Assembly (NCBI GenBank): GCA_945607565.1
Contig: CALYZD010000008.1
Span: 1 to 48,554 of the forward strand
Direction: 5' to 3'
Source: an uncultured Bacteroidales bacterium
Lineage (GTDB): Bacteria > Bacteroidota > Bacteroidia > Bacteroidales > Marinilabiliaceae
DNA: 48,554 nucleotides
In this document: piece after piece, positions 34,833-42,592 of the stretch
Position numbering within the stretch: position 1 is the first letter of the stretch
Layout of the letters: every line of letters begins with the position of its first letter
Notes under the pieces: model-generated
What the model was told of the DNA's origin: nothing
The model's input: the letters and a program-made list of their open reading frames with translations, nothing else
The model's database searches: none
Translations under genes and position numbers: made by a program

Positions 34833-34975
34833 CATGGCGGTGCCAAAAAAAGTGCGGCCTGCACGGCGTCATAATTGCGCCCGGCGGCCGATTTTAGGGC
34901 TTGGGTGTTCGGCTTTGTCGCCCAAAATCCGCACTTTTGTCCTGTATAAAAACTCAACCGAAAACTAGTTCTGAC

Positions 34976-36574
34976 ATGATTCGCATTTCGCTTTTGCTGC
35001 TTTGCCTCGGGTGCGTGCCCGGCCTTGTGGCGCAGCAGCAGGTCCGCTTTCCGGACGATTTTGACGACGCGCTTGTGGGCTCCGAGGTCGTCCTGACCAA
35101 CGATGTGTATGTGGTTTCGACCTATGGCAAGTCGCTGAACGGCACGGTCATAGTGGCCGACCGCGTGCTGCGCGCCCCCACCGACGAGGCTCTCCCGGGC
35201 AGTGCCGACTATCAGTCGATAGTGGCGGCCAATTCGGCGTCGCAGCTCAGCCTGCTCGCCTCCGGCTTCGACTGCCTCGACGCCGATGGGACGCTGCGCG
35301 TGGGCCAGAGCGCGTCGGGGCTGCGGGGCGTGGTGGGCAAGTCGGGCAGCCGCTACACGCTGACGCCCACCGTGGCTCCGGTGTTTGCCGGCAACGCCCG
35401 CACGGCGCGTCCGGCGCAGGTCGAGGGCAGCAACCTGCGTGTGGCGAGTTTCAACATGGAATATTATCTGGCAAGCCCGTCGAGCTGGGGCAGCGGCTAT
35501 GGCGCGTCGGGCTCAGCGCAGTTCGAGCGTCAGCACGCCAAGCTGCTGGCGGCGCTGCTGGCCATGGATGCCGACGTCTACGCGCTGTGCGAGGTGGAGG
35601 AGGGCGCCTACACGGTGGCCTATCTGGTGGAGGCGATGAACGAGGCGTGCGGCAGCCGCCGGTATGCCTACATCGATTCGGGCGACGATGAGGTATCGAC
35701 CTACACCAAGAATGTCTTTGTCTATAACACGCAGACCGTCAGCCCGTTTCTCGACTTCAAGACTTATGATTATTATTATCTCAAACTCCGTCATGTGGTG
35801 CAGTGCTTCGAGCTGAAGCAGAATGGTGCACGGATAGTGTTGAGCCTCAATCATTTCAAGGCCAAGTCGGGCTCCGGCTCGGGTGCCAATGCCGACAAGG
35901 GCGACGGCCAGGGCAGCTACAATGCCCAGCGCGTGACCGAGGCCGAGAAGTGCGTGGAGTTATACAACTCTGTGACTCAGTACTATGGCGACGACGACGT
36001 TCTGGTGCTGGGCGACCTCAATTCGTACACGCTCGAAGATCCCATCCGCACCTTTGCCGACGCCGGTTTCGACAACCAGCTGACGCGCTTTGCGCCCGAC
36101 GGCTACAGCTACGTCTACAATTCGGCCGTGGGCTATCTCGACCATTCGCTGGCATCGCAATCGCTTGTGCCTCAGGTGGTCGGGGCCGCGCCGTGGCACA
36201 TCAACGCCGACGAGCCGCTGTGCATGGGCTACGACTGCACTGTGGAGACGACTCCCACGCTCTATCGCTGCTCGGACCACAATCCCATCATCACCAGCCT
36301 GAAGCTGACGGGCGGCAGCTCGGTGGATGACATCGCCGCACAGCCGCGCCTGACGCTCTCGGGCAATCCGGCCAACGGCTTCGTGACGCTCCACGGCCGG
36401 GCCATCAGCCGCGCCGAGGTCCGTTCGATGTCGGGCCGATGCGTGGCGCGCCATGCCAATCCGGTGGCGGGGGCGCAGATGGTACTGCCCTGCAGCGGGC
36501 TGGCGCGCGGCGTCTATGTGGTGGTGGCCACGGTGGGCGGCGGCACCGAGTCGGTGCGGATGGTTGTCCGCTGA
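34976..36574 (+). CDS. Secreted endonuclease/exonuclease/phosphatase-family nuclease with C-terminal sorting-like domain
   Basis: A 532-residue exported protein with a signal peptide (residues 1-19, LVAQQQ). Residues about 20-140 form an OB/nuclease-associated beta domain; 155-440 an EEP catalytic domain with VASFNMEYY (metal Asn), CEVEEG (catalytic Glu), LNHFKAKSG, LGDLNSY (Asp and Asn) and CSDHNPI (Asp-His). This order resembles ExeM/NucH-type extracellular DNases. The last 75 residues (GNPANGFVTLHG, ARGVYVVVATVGGG, VRMVVR) look like a type IX secretion type A C-terminal domain. It probably degrades extracellular DNA or RNA for nutrients or biofilm turnover. Confidence 0.9.
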   Translation: MIRISLLLLCLGCVPGLVAQQQVRFPDDFDDALVGSEVVLTNDVYVVSTYGKSLNGTVIVADRVLRAPTDEALPGSADYQSIVAANSASQLSLLASGFDCLDADGTLRVGQSASGLRGVVGKSGSRYTLTPTVAPVFAGNARTARPAQVEGSNLRVASFNMEYYLASPSSWGSGYGASGSAQFERQHAKLLAALLAMDADVYALCEVEEGAYTVAYLVEAMNEACGSRRYAYIDSGDDEVSTYTKNVFVYNTQTVSPFLDFKTYDYYYLKLRHVVQCFELKQNGARIVLSLNHFKAKSGSGSGANADKGDGQGSYNAQRVTEAEKCVELYNSVTQYYGDDDVLVLGDLNSYTLEDPIRTFADAGFDNQLTRFAPDGYSYVYNSAVGYLDHSLASQSLVPQVVGAAPWHINADEPLCMGYDCTVETTPTLYRCSDHNPIITSLKLTGGSSVDDIAAQPRLTLSGNPANGFVTLHGRAISRAEVRSMSGRCVARHANPVAGAQMVLPCSGLARGVYVVVATVGGGTESVRMVVR

Positions 36575-36614
36575 AAAAAACATGATTGGAAAATAATGTT
36601 TATCCTGACAAACA

Positions 36615-37103
36615 ATGCGAGATTTTGCAGCAATTGATTTCGAAACGGCCAACAGTTCGCGTAGTTCGGTCTGCTCGGTCGGCATAGTGACAGTGCGCCG
36701 CGGCCGCGTGGTCGACAGGTTCTATTCGCTCATAAAGCCTGAGCCTGAGTATTATGACTATCACTGCACCATGGTCCACGGCCTGTGCGCCGCCGACACC
36801 GACGACGCGCCCGTCTTCCCGGAGGTGTGGCGGCAGGTGGAGCCGCTCATAGCCGGGCTGCCGCTGGTGGCTCACAACAAGGCGTTCGACGAGAGCTGCC
36901 TCAAGGCCGTCTTCCGCGTCTATCAGATGGATTATCCTGATTATGAGTTTCATTGCACCTGTGTGGCGTCGCGCCGCAAATGGTCCGAGGGGCGTCACGA
37001 CCTTGCCACCATTGCCGCCCGCTGCGGCTACGATTTGAGCAATCATCACCACGCCCTGGCCGACGCCGAGGCCTGCGCCGCCATCGCGCTGTCCATCCTG
37101 TAG
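36615..37103 (+). CDS. 3'-5' exonuclease, DnaQ-like (DEDDh)
   Basis: A 162-residue single-domain exonuclease. FAAIDFETAN near residue 4 gives the first Asp-Glu pair, AHNKAFDESCL near 86 the second Asp, and HHHALADAEACA near 144 the His-Asp end of the DEDDh site. It should trim 3' ends of DNA or RNA in repair or proofreading. It follows the secreted nuclease by 40 bp and may share its transcript. Confidence 0.92.
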   Translation: MRDFAAIDFETANSSRSSVCSVGIVTVRRGRVVDRFYSLIKPEPEYYDYHCTMVHGLCAADTDDAPVFPEVWRQVEPLIAGLPLVAHNKAFDESCLKAVFRVYQMDYPDYEFHCTCVASRRKWSEGRHDLATIAARCGYDLSNHHHALADAEACAAIALSIL

Positions 37104-37124
37104 CCGTCAGCGCGCAAAAAATCA

Positions 37125-37171
37125 GAAGCGAGAGACAACCGCCTGTGACTCAGGCGCCGTCCCTCGCTTTC
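37125..37171. terminator. Bidirectional terminator between the exonuclease and DUF2807 genes
   Basis: An imperfect long hairpin: outer arms near 37127-37132 with 37163-37168 and an inner GCCTG/CAGGC pair (37141-37145 with 37151-37155), with T-rich sequence on both outer sides. Confidence 0.7.
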
Positions 37172-37213
37172 TCGGTTTTCAGTCTGTCGTTGTTTTTCTT
37201 GTCTGCTGCGATG

Positions 37214-37978
37214 CTATTTCTGGTTGATGCTGGCCGAGCCGGCCGTGTCGATGCTGCGGCGCGACGGGTTGCCATAGTAGTTGACTGTGGCCGAGCCAGC
37301 CGTGTCGATGTCGATGCTCTCTGAGGCGTGGACCTCGATGGTGGCCGAGCCTGCCGCGTCGATGCTGACTTCGCGGGCAATCAGGTCGCGGGCCAGCACG
37401 GTGGCCGAGCCGGCACAGTCAATCTCGACCTTGTCGGCCTTTCCGGCAAGTTGCATCCCGCACGAGCCGGCCAGGTCGATGTCCAATTCGGTGCACGTCA
37501 GGTTCTTGATGTCGGACGAGGCGCTGCCGGCGCACTCGAGCTTGAATTTGCCAAAGGCGGCCGCCTCGCTCTTGATGGTCACCTGTCCGCCCGCCTCTAT
37601 GCAGAAGTCGATGCCTTCGGGCATGGTCAGGTTAATAACTATCAGGCCGTTACGGATGCCGACGCTGTTGCCCTTTTCGTCGCGGAACTTGATGCTGAGC
37701 TCGTTTTTGTGCAGCTTGCTCTGCAGGCAGGCTATCAGGGCTTCGTCGGCCGTGATGCTCACCGACGGCTTGTCGCCGTTGCTCACGTTGATGATGCAGC
37801 TCTGGCTGGCGCCGAAGTTGTTGCCCGCCTCCACCTCCAGCTCGTTGATGACGTTTTCGGTCAGCAGCACGGTCTTATCGTTGCCGGTGGCCTCGAGCAT
37901 TTTTCCTTTTCCGAATGCGATGCACGACGTCGCCAGCAGCGAGATGGTCAGTGCACATACGATTGTTAGTTTTCTCAT
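37214..37978 (-). CDS. Head GIN domain lipoprotein (DUF2807)
   Basis: A 254-residue lipoprotein (lipobox LATSC, Cys19). From about residue 45 it fits the DUF2807 (putative auto-transporter adhesin, head GIN) fold. The last 110 residues contain six spaced AGS motifs (ECAGSA, DLAGSC, DCAGSA, DAAGSA, DTAGSA, DTAGSA) about 15-22 residues apart, as expected for the rungs of a beta-solenoid. The function of the family is unknown. It may form a surface or periplasmic scaffold. Confidence 0.87.
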   Translation of the reverse strand: MRKLTIVCALTISLLATSCIAFGKGKMLEATGNDKTVLLTENVINELEVEAGNNFGASQSCIINVSNGDKPSVSITADEALIACLQSKLHKNELSIKFRDEKGNSVGIRNGLIVINLTMPEGIDFCIEAGGQVTIKSEAAAFGKFKLECAGSASSDIKNLTCTELDIDLAGSCGMQLAGKADKVEIDCAGSATVLARDLIAREVSIDAAGSATIEVHASESIDIDTAGSATVNYYGNPSRRSIDTAGSASINQK

Positions 37979-38185
37979 GGATATTGCTGTTTTAATGTTG
38001 TTTTAATGTCGTTTCCGATGCCGCTAAATTAGATTTCGGCTTGGCAAAATCGTCGCGCGGCGGTCGGGTTTTGCACTTCGGACGCTCATTTTGTCTATTT
38101 TTTTTACACATCGGCGCCCTTGCCGGTGTCTTGGCGTCCACCTTTTGCTGCCTTTTTGTCCACCGGCTTTGGCGTCGCAGATGTC

Positions 38186-38193
38186 TATTTTTG
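38186..38193 (+). promoter_or_regulatory. -7 promoter box for the GH43 gene
   Basis: TATTTTTG, exact TAnnTTTG, in the 293-bp divergent gap (37979-38271) between DUF2807 and GH43. A TTTG at 38168-38171 is nearer than usual. The gap otherwise holds only short G/C-rich imperfect repeats. Confidence 0.45.
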
Positions 38194-38271
38194 TGATGGA
38201 CAAACCGACAGGCGGCACCTCCTGCAGGCCGCCGCCGACCGAATTACGAACCAAATTTTTTAGAATCCATC

Positions 38272-39234
38272 GTGAAAACACTGATTGTCAGCCTCGCCGC
38301 CGCAGCCGTGTCGGTCTGCGCATCGGCCACGGGCCCCGACACCACGTTGGTGGCCACGGGGAATCCTCTTTTCCGTCACAAATACACGGCCGACCCGGCC
38401 GCGCTGGTCCACGACGGCCGCATGTACATCTTTGCCGGCCACGACGTATGCCCGCCTCCGCATAATCACTACCACATCGACGAGTGGCTCTGCTTCTCGT
38501 CGGCCGACCTGCGCACGTGGACCGAGCACAGCGTGCCGCTGCGTGCCGCCGACTTCGCGTGGGCGCGCGGCGAGGCCTGGGCCGGGCAGGTGGTGGAGCG
38601 CGACGGCCGGTTCTACTGGTACGTCACCGTGGAGCACGCCACCGATCGCGGCAAGTCGGTGGGCGTGGCGGTGGCCGACCGTCCCGAGGGGCCCTATCGC
38701 GACGCGCGCGGCAGTGCGCTCATTTCCAACAGTATGACCTCGCCAGAGTCGGGCATGATGTGGGACGACATCGACCCGACAGTCATTGTCGACGACGACG
38801 GCCAGGCCTATCTCATCTGGGGCAACCGCCGCTGCTACATGGCCCGTCTGGCTCCCGGCATGACCGAGATCGAGGGCGAAATTCGCACCATCGACCTCCC
38901 GTCCTACACCGAGGCGCCCTGGATTCACAAGCACGACGGGCATTATTATCTGTCATACGCCGCCGAGTTTCCCGAAAAAATCTTCTACGCCATGAGCGCG
39001 AGCATCGACGGCCCGTGGGAGTTCAAGGGCGTGCTCAACGAGCTGGCCGGCAACTGCAACACCAACCATCAGGCCATCGTCGAGTTCGGCGGCAACTGGT
39101 ATTTCATCTATCACAATGGCGGCGCCGACGTCAATGGCGGCAGTTTCCGCCGCTCGGTCTGCATCGACCGCCTCACCTACGAGCCCGACGGCAGCATCCG
39201 CCCCATCCGGATGACGTCCGAAGGCATCTGGTGA
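38272..39234 (+). CDS. Glycoside hydrolase family 43 protein
   Basis: A 320-residue exported five-bladed beta-propeller enzyme. The start is GTG at 38272, giving a signal peptide of about 19 residues. The GH43 triad is complete: Asp41 in YTADPAALV (base), Asp168 in DDIDPTVIVDDDG (pKa modulator) and Glu214 in SYTEAPWI (acid). It likely removes arabinose or xylose from plant arabinoxylan or arabinan. The gene ends in a 14-bp hairpin shared with the next, convergent gene. Confidence 0.93.
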   Translation: MKTLIVSLAAAAVSVCASATGPDTTLVATGNPLFRHKYTADPAALVHDGRMYIFAGHDVCPPPHNHYHIDEWLCFSSADLRTWTEHSVPLRAADFAWARGEAWAGQVVERDGRFYWYVTVEHATDRGKSVGVAVADRPEGPYRDARGSALISNSMTSPESGMMWDDIDPTVIVDDDGQAYLIWGNRRCYMARLAPGMTEIEGEIRTIDLPSYTEAPWIHKHDGHYYLSYAAEFPEKIFYAMSASIDGPWEFKGVLNELAGNCNTNHQAIVEFGGNWYFIYHNGGADVNGGSFRRSVCIDRLTYEPDGSIRPIRMTSEGIW

Positions 39235-39255
39235 GACGCTCCTGTGCCACAAACG

Positions 39256-39302
39256 GTTACGCCGGCCATCGCAATAGCAGCGATGGCCGGCGTAGCTGTT
39301 TT
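39256..39302. terminator. Bidirectional terminator after GH43
   Basis: A 14-bp perfect stem (39258-39271 with 39281-39294), extendable by two pairs, 9-nt loop, then a T-run. It lies between convergent genes. Confidence 0.85.
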
Positions 39303-39334
39303 TATGTCTTGGGCTGATGCTCGGCTGGCTGTCC

Positions 39335-39841
39335 TCACAGAATCCGCATGCAGCCTTCGAAGCCCGACGCCACAATGCGGTTGGCCTCGTCGACGCTCAG
39401 GCGGGTGTGGACGCCGCAGTCCCACATCTCGACAAACGGCTGCCCGCCCACTATGTGGCCCATCAGTTCGGCGGCCGAGATGCCTTGCAGGCGGCTGTAG
39501 GCGTCGTAGCCGATGTCGACGAACGCCGAGCCGGGCGTCAGTCCGCGGCGGTCGAGCAGGTAGCCGCCGTCGAGCTTCAGCGGGCGCTGGCTGTCGTTGA
39601 TGTCGGTCGGGGCCGGATAGCTCACAATGCGGCTGCGGTCGGCGTCCATGCCCACGGGCACCAGCGTGTCGTAGTCGGCCGTGGTGCGGTAGATGATGGT
39701 GTGCGCCGCCGCGCGTGCCGGTGCCGACGACAGTTTCCTGACCGGTGCGGCAGCGGGCGTGCCGGCGGCCGTCTCGGTGGCCGTCTGTGCCGACGAGCAG
39801 GCGCTCAGGACGGCGGCTATTATTATAGGTGCTGTTTTCAT
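39335..39841 (-). CDS. Small lipoprotein of unknown function downstream of the C10 protease
   Basis: A 168-residue lipoprotein (lipobox LSAC, Cys15). After a Thr/Ala-rich linker (about 16-50) comes a compact domain with TIIYRTTADYDTLVPV, VSYPAPTDIND, LKLDGGYLLDRRGL and a late CG-pair region (MWDCGVHTRL, EGCMRIL). I recall similar conserved hypothetical lipoproteins in Bacteroidales but no function. It starts 7 bp after the C10 protease stop, so the two are probably co-transcribed. Small inhibitors are known next to some C10 proteases, so an inhibitor or immunity role is possible, but the sequence gives no direct support. Confidence 0.82.
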   Translation of the reverse strand: MKTAPIIIAAVLSACSSAQTATETAAGTPAAAPVRKLSSAPARAAAHTIIYRTTADYDTLVPVGMDADRSRIVSYPAPTDINDSQRPLKLDGGYLLDRRGLTPGSAFVDIGYDAYSRLQGISAAELMGHIVGGQPFVEMWDCGVHTRLSVDEANRIVASGFEGCMRIL

Positions 39842-39848
39842 GCTGACG

Positions 39849-42341
39849 TCATTTTTTGATGATGGTCTGTGCGGCCTCGCTGCCGTCGGCAAATACGATG
39901 CGCACGAGGTGTATTCCCGGCGTGCATCCGCTCATGTCGATGTCGGCCGAGGTGTCGCCCACGTAGCGGCTGATGACTCTCCGGCCCGATGCCGAGTAGA
40001 CTTCGCAGCGCTCCATCACGGCCTCGCCCGTGGCTATGTGCGCCTGGCCGGCCACCGGGTTGGGGTAGATGCTGACCTCGTGCGCCTGGGTCTGCACGTC
40101 GGCGTGGCTCGAGGCGTCGGTCACGAAGCGGAGGCGGATAAAGTCCGACACTCGTTTCATGCCCTCCTCGCTGTCGCTGATGTAGGCCGCCAGCTGGTGG
40201 TTGCCGCTGTCGCAGGTCGGGATGAACGACATGCCGACGGTTTCGGTCCGGCCGTTGTCGACGAATGCCGCCGAGCTGGTCTGGTGGGTGCCCGTGTTCT
40301 GCTGCTCGGGGAAGAGGTAGAGGTAGATGTATCCGGCAAAATATCCGCCGGCGTTGGCGGCGTAGGCGTCGAAGCTGAACTCCTGGCCTATCACCACGGT
40401 GTCGTCTTCCTTGAAGCTGAAGCTGACGCTGATTTCGGGCGCGGCCTCCTCGTCGCCCACCGTCACGGTCGCGGGGTTGGCCGAGTCGAAGTATGTCTTG
40501 TCGGTCTCGCCGTCCATGTAGTAAGTGTAGGCCTTGTAGGTGCCGGGCGTCAGTTCGAGTGCCGATGTGCTGAACTCGATGGTGCGCGTCTCGCCCTCGG
40601 CTATGAAGAAGGCGTCGGCAAAGGTGCAGGCTGTCTGTCCGTCGCTGTCCAGGACCTCAATCCCGACCGTGTCGGCGAACGGGCGTCCGGGGTTGCTGAC
40701 TTCGAACGTCCACACCGAGGCGTAGCCGCTCAGCAGTCTGGTGGTGGTCAGGGCCTTGGTCTGCGTCAGCTCGGCCTGCGCCTGCCCGAACACCACGTTG
40801 TTGCCGCTGATGGTCACGGGCACTTCGCACACTTCCCAGAAGTCGAGGCAATAGGCTTTGTGCCAGTCGCTTTCGGAGGTGCTGCGGTAGACGAGGCAGA
40901 GGTTGTAGTTGCCGTCGGGCACGTCGCTGCCCACTATGGCCTTGTTGTTGACGGAGTTGAGCGCATATCCCGAATAGACGCCGAGGTCCTGGCAGGTGCC
41001 GGTCTTGGTGCCGATGACGCTGAAGTTGCCCCCGGCGTCCTCGATGGCGATGGCCACCGAGCCCGTAAAGCTGATGCTGCAGGCGTTGTAGTAGGTCAGG
41101 TCGACGCTGAACTCGGTGTTGCGCTGCGTGGCGCTCGTGCTGACGGCGGGCGTCGTGTTGAGGCAGAGCAGGCTGCGGCGCGTCTCGGTCTGGCTGTCGG
41201 GCTTCTGGATGCCGATGACGATGTCCTGGCTGTTGTTGAAGCCGTCGGAGTTGCCGCCTATGCCTTGTGCGAGGGGCGAGAGTGCCGACAGCAGGAAATA
41301 TCCGTTGCTCACGCCGTTCCAGCCCCAGTTGAAGTGGAAATAGCTGTCGCCGTCGTAGCCGTCGCACACGAAGGCGTGTCCGCCGCCGGTGCCCGAGCCA
41401 CTGTAGTAGACGGGGCGCCCGGCCTGCAGTTCGTTCAGAATCAGGCTGGTCCACTCGGCCGTGGGCATACAGCGGCTGTAGAACGTGACGTCGCTGTCGT
41501 ATCTGAAGTTGTTTATCAGCGCGTCGGCCACGTTGGTGCTGCTGGCTCCGCTCTCGTCGCCGGTGTAGTCCATCTCGACCGACACTCCGCAGTGGTAGCT
41601 CAGCTTGGCGGCGGCCTGCGCCTGCGCGTCGGTGTAGCCGCTTGTGTAGACGTCGAGCATCGCCGCCCAGTCGTAATATGTGGTGCCGAAGTTGACCGTC
41701 AGGTTCTTGCCGAGCGAGCTGGCGGTGTATCGTTTGGTGCCCGAGCCGTTGAACGGCCATTCGTGCATCTTCATTATCTGGGCCATGGCCGTGGCCACGC
41801 ATCCTACCACCGAGCGTTTGTCGCCGTCGAGCGGGCAGAGGTTGTTGAAGGGCTCGCTCTGCCCCCACATAATGCCGCCCAGCAGCGGCGCTACGGCTTC
41901 CTGTGCCGATTTGTTGGCCGTCTGCGGCGCCGTGGCGTCGGAGGTCAGCCCGTTGCGCAGGGCGCAGATGTCGTTCGAGAGGGCGCCGAGCCAGTAGAGG
42001 GCTCCCGGGGCGGCCGTGGCCAGGTCAAAGGCGTCGCCGTCCGAGTAGCCGAGCACGGGTGTGGGCACCTCGTCGTCGCCCGCCACCACCACAAAGCCCT
42101 GCGGCGTGTTGACCACATAGAGCGTGGCGTCGGTGGCCGACTTGAGCGTGCTGCCGGCGTCGGGCATCATGCTGAAGGCTATCCGGCAGGCGTCGGCCGA
42201 TGCGCTCTTGAGGCCGCCGCGTCCGGTTGCAAACTCGCGGGCTATCGCTATGGCCCGGCTGCTGTCGATTGGTTCGGCCTGGAGTGCCGATGCTGCAAGG
42301 CACATGGCCATGCCGAGGGTGAAAAACTTACGATTGATCAT
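39849..42341 (-). CDS. C10-family cysteine protease (streptopain-like) with C-terminal sorting domain
   Basis: An 830-residue exported protease. Signal peptide 1-22; Spi_C10 prodomain about 23-150; C10 catalytic domain about 150-375 with Cys181 in VVGCVATAMAQ, His322 in GGGHAFVCDGYDG and NWGWNG near 338. Residues 375-750 are two to three beta domains, and the end has YPNPVAGQA with GRRVISRYVG and GIHLVRIVF, a type IX secretion type A sorting domain. C10 proteases in Bacteroides and Prevotella cut host proteins. The start at 42341 (MINRKFFTLG) is set by the signal peptide. It lies downstream of the helicase, after a terminator. Confidence 0.93.
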   Translation of the reverse strand: MINRKFFTLGMAMCLAASALQAEPIDSSRAIAIAREFATGRGGLKSASADACRIAFSMMPDAGSTLKSATDATLYVVNTPQGFVVVAGDDEVPTPVLGYSDGDAFDLATAAPGALYWLGALSNDICALRNGLTSDATAPQTANKSAQEAVAPLLGGIMWGQSEPFNNLCPLDGDKRSVVGCVATAMAQIMKMHEWPFNGSGTKRYTASSLGKNLTVNFGTTYYDWAAMLDVYTSGYTDAQAQAAAKLSYHCGVSVEMDYTGDESGASSTNVADALINNFRYDSDVTFYSRCMPTAEWTSLILNELQAGRPVYYSGSGTGGGHAFVCDGYDGDSYFHFNWGWNGVSNGYFLLSALSPLAQGIGGNSDGFNNSQDIVIGIQKPDSQTETRRSLLCLNTTPAVSTSATQRNTEFSVDLTYYNACSISFTGSVAIAIEDAGGNFSVIGTKTGTCQDLGVYSGYALNSVNNKAIVGSDVPDGNYNLCLVYRSTSESDWHKAYCLDFWEVCEVPVTISGNNVVFGQAQAELTQTKALTTTRLLSGYASVWTFEVSNPGRPFADTVGIEVLDSDGQTACTFADAFFIAEGETRTIEFSTSALELTPGTYKAYTYYMDGETDKTYFDSANPATVTVGDEEAAPEISVSFSFKEDDTVVIGQEFSFDAYAANAGGYFAGYIYLYLFPEQQNTGTHQTSSAAFVDNGRTETVGMSFIPTCDSGNHQLAAYISDSEEGMKRVSDFIRLRFVTDASSHADVQTQAHEVSIYPNPVAGQAHIATGEAVMERCEVYSASGRRVISRYVGDTSADIDMSGCTPGIHLVRIVFADGSEAAQTIIKK

Positions 42342-42500
42342 CTCTGGTGGATCTTTTTTAGGTTGATGATATTGATTTGTCCGTCTTTTGCGCGCCGGCC
42401 GTCGGGCCGACACGGCTGCAAAATAAATGTCATTGCATCAAAATCGCATTAATATTCATGCAGATTAACATTTGATAGCCTTTGTGCTGAATGTTTCCCT

Positions 42501-42563
42501 AAAAAAAGGCGGGAGAGGCCTTCGCGGAAAAAAGTGCGTCCTTTTCTCCCGAAGCCTCTCCCG
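42501..42563 (-). terminator. Terminator of the DEAD-box helicase gene
   Basis: A 14-bp stem with one bulged base (42510-42524 with 42550-42563), large loop, and seven T on the minus strand (42507-42501). Confidence 0.82.
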
Positions 42564-42592
42564 GTGTGTGTGCGTCGTCGTCGGCGCGCCTG

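Noticed and set aside
34570-34968. A 132-codon plus-strand frame across the tRNA-Ser region
   Set aside because: It overlaps the tRNA, its terminator and its promoter on the other strand and has no protein motif.
38091-38465. A frame in the DUF2807/GH43 gap running into GH43
   Set aside because: It overlaps the GH43 signal peptide in another frame and has unlikely composition.
10286-39234. GH9, GH28 and GH43 genes as parts of polysaccharide utilisation loci
   Set aside because: No SusC/SusD-type genes or hybrid two-component sensors are in the window; the three enzymes stand alone and far apart.
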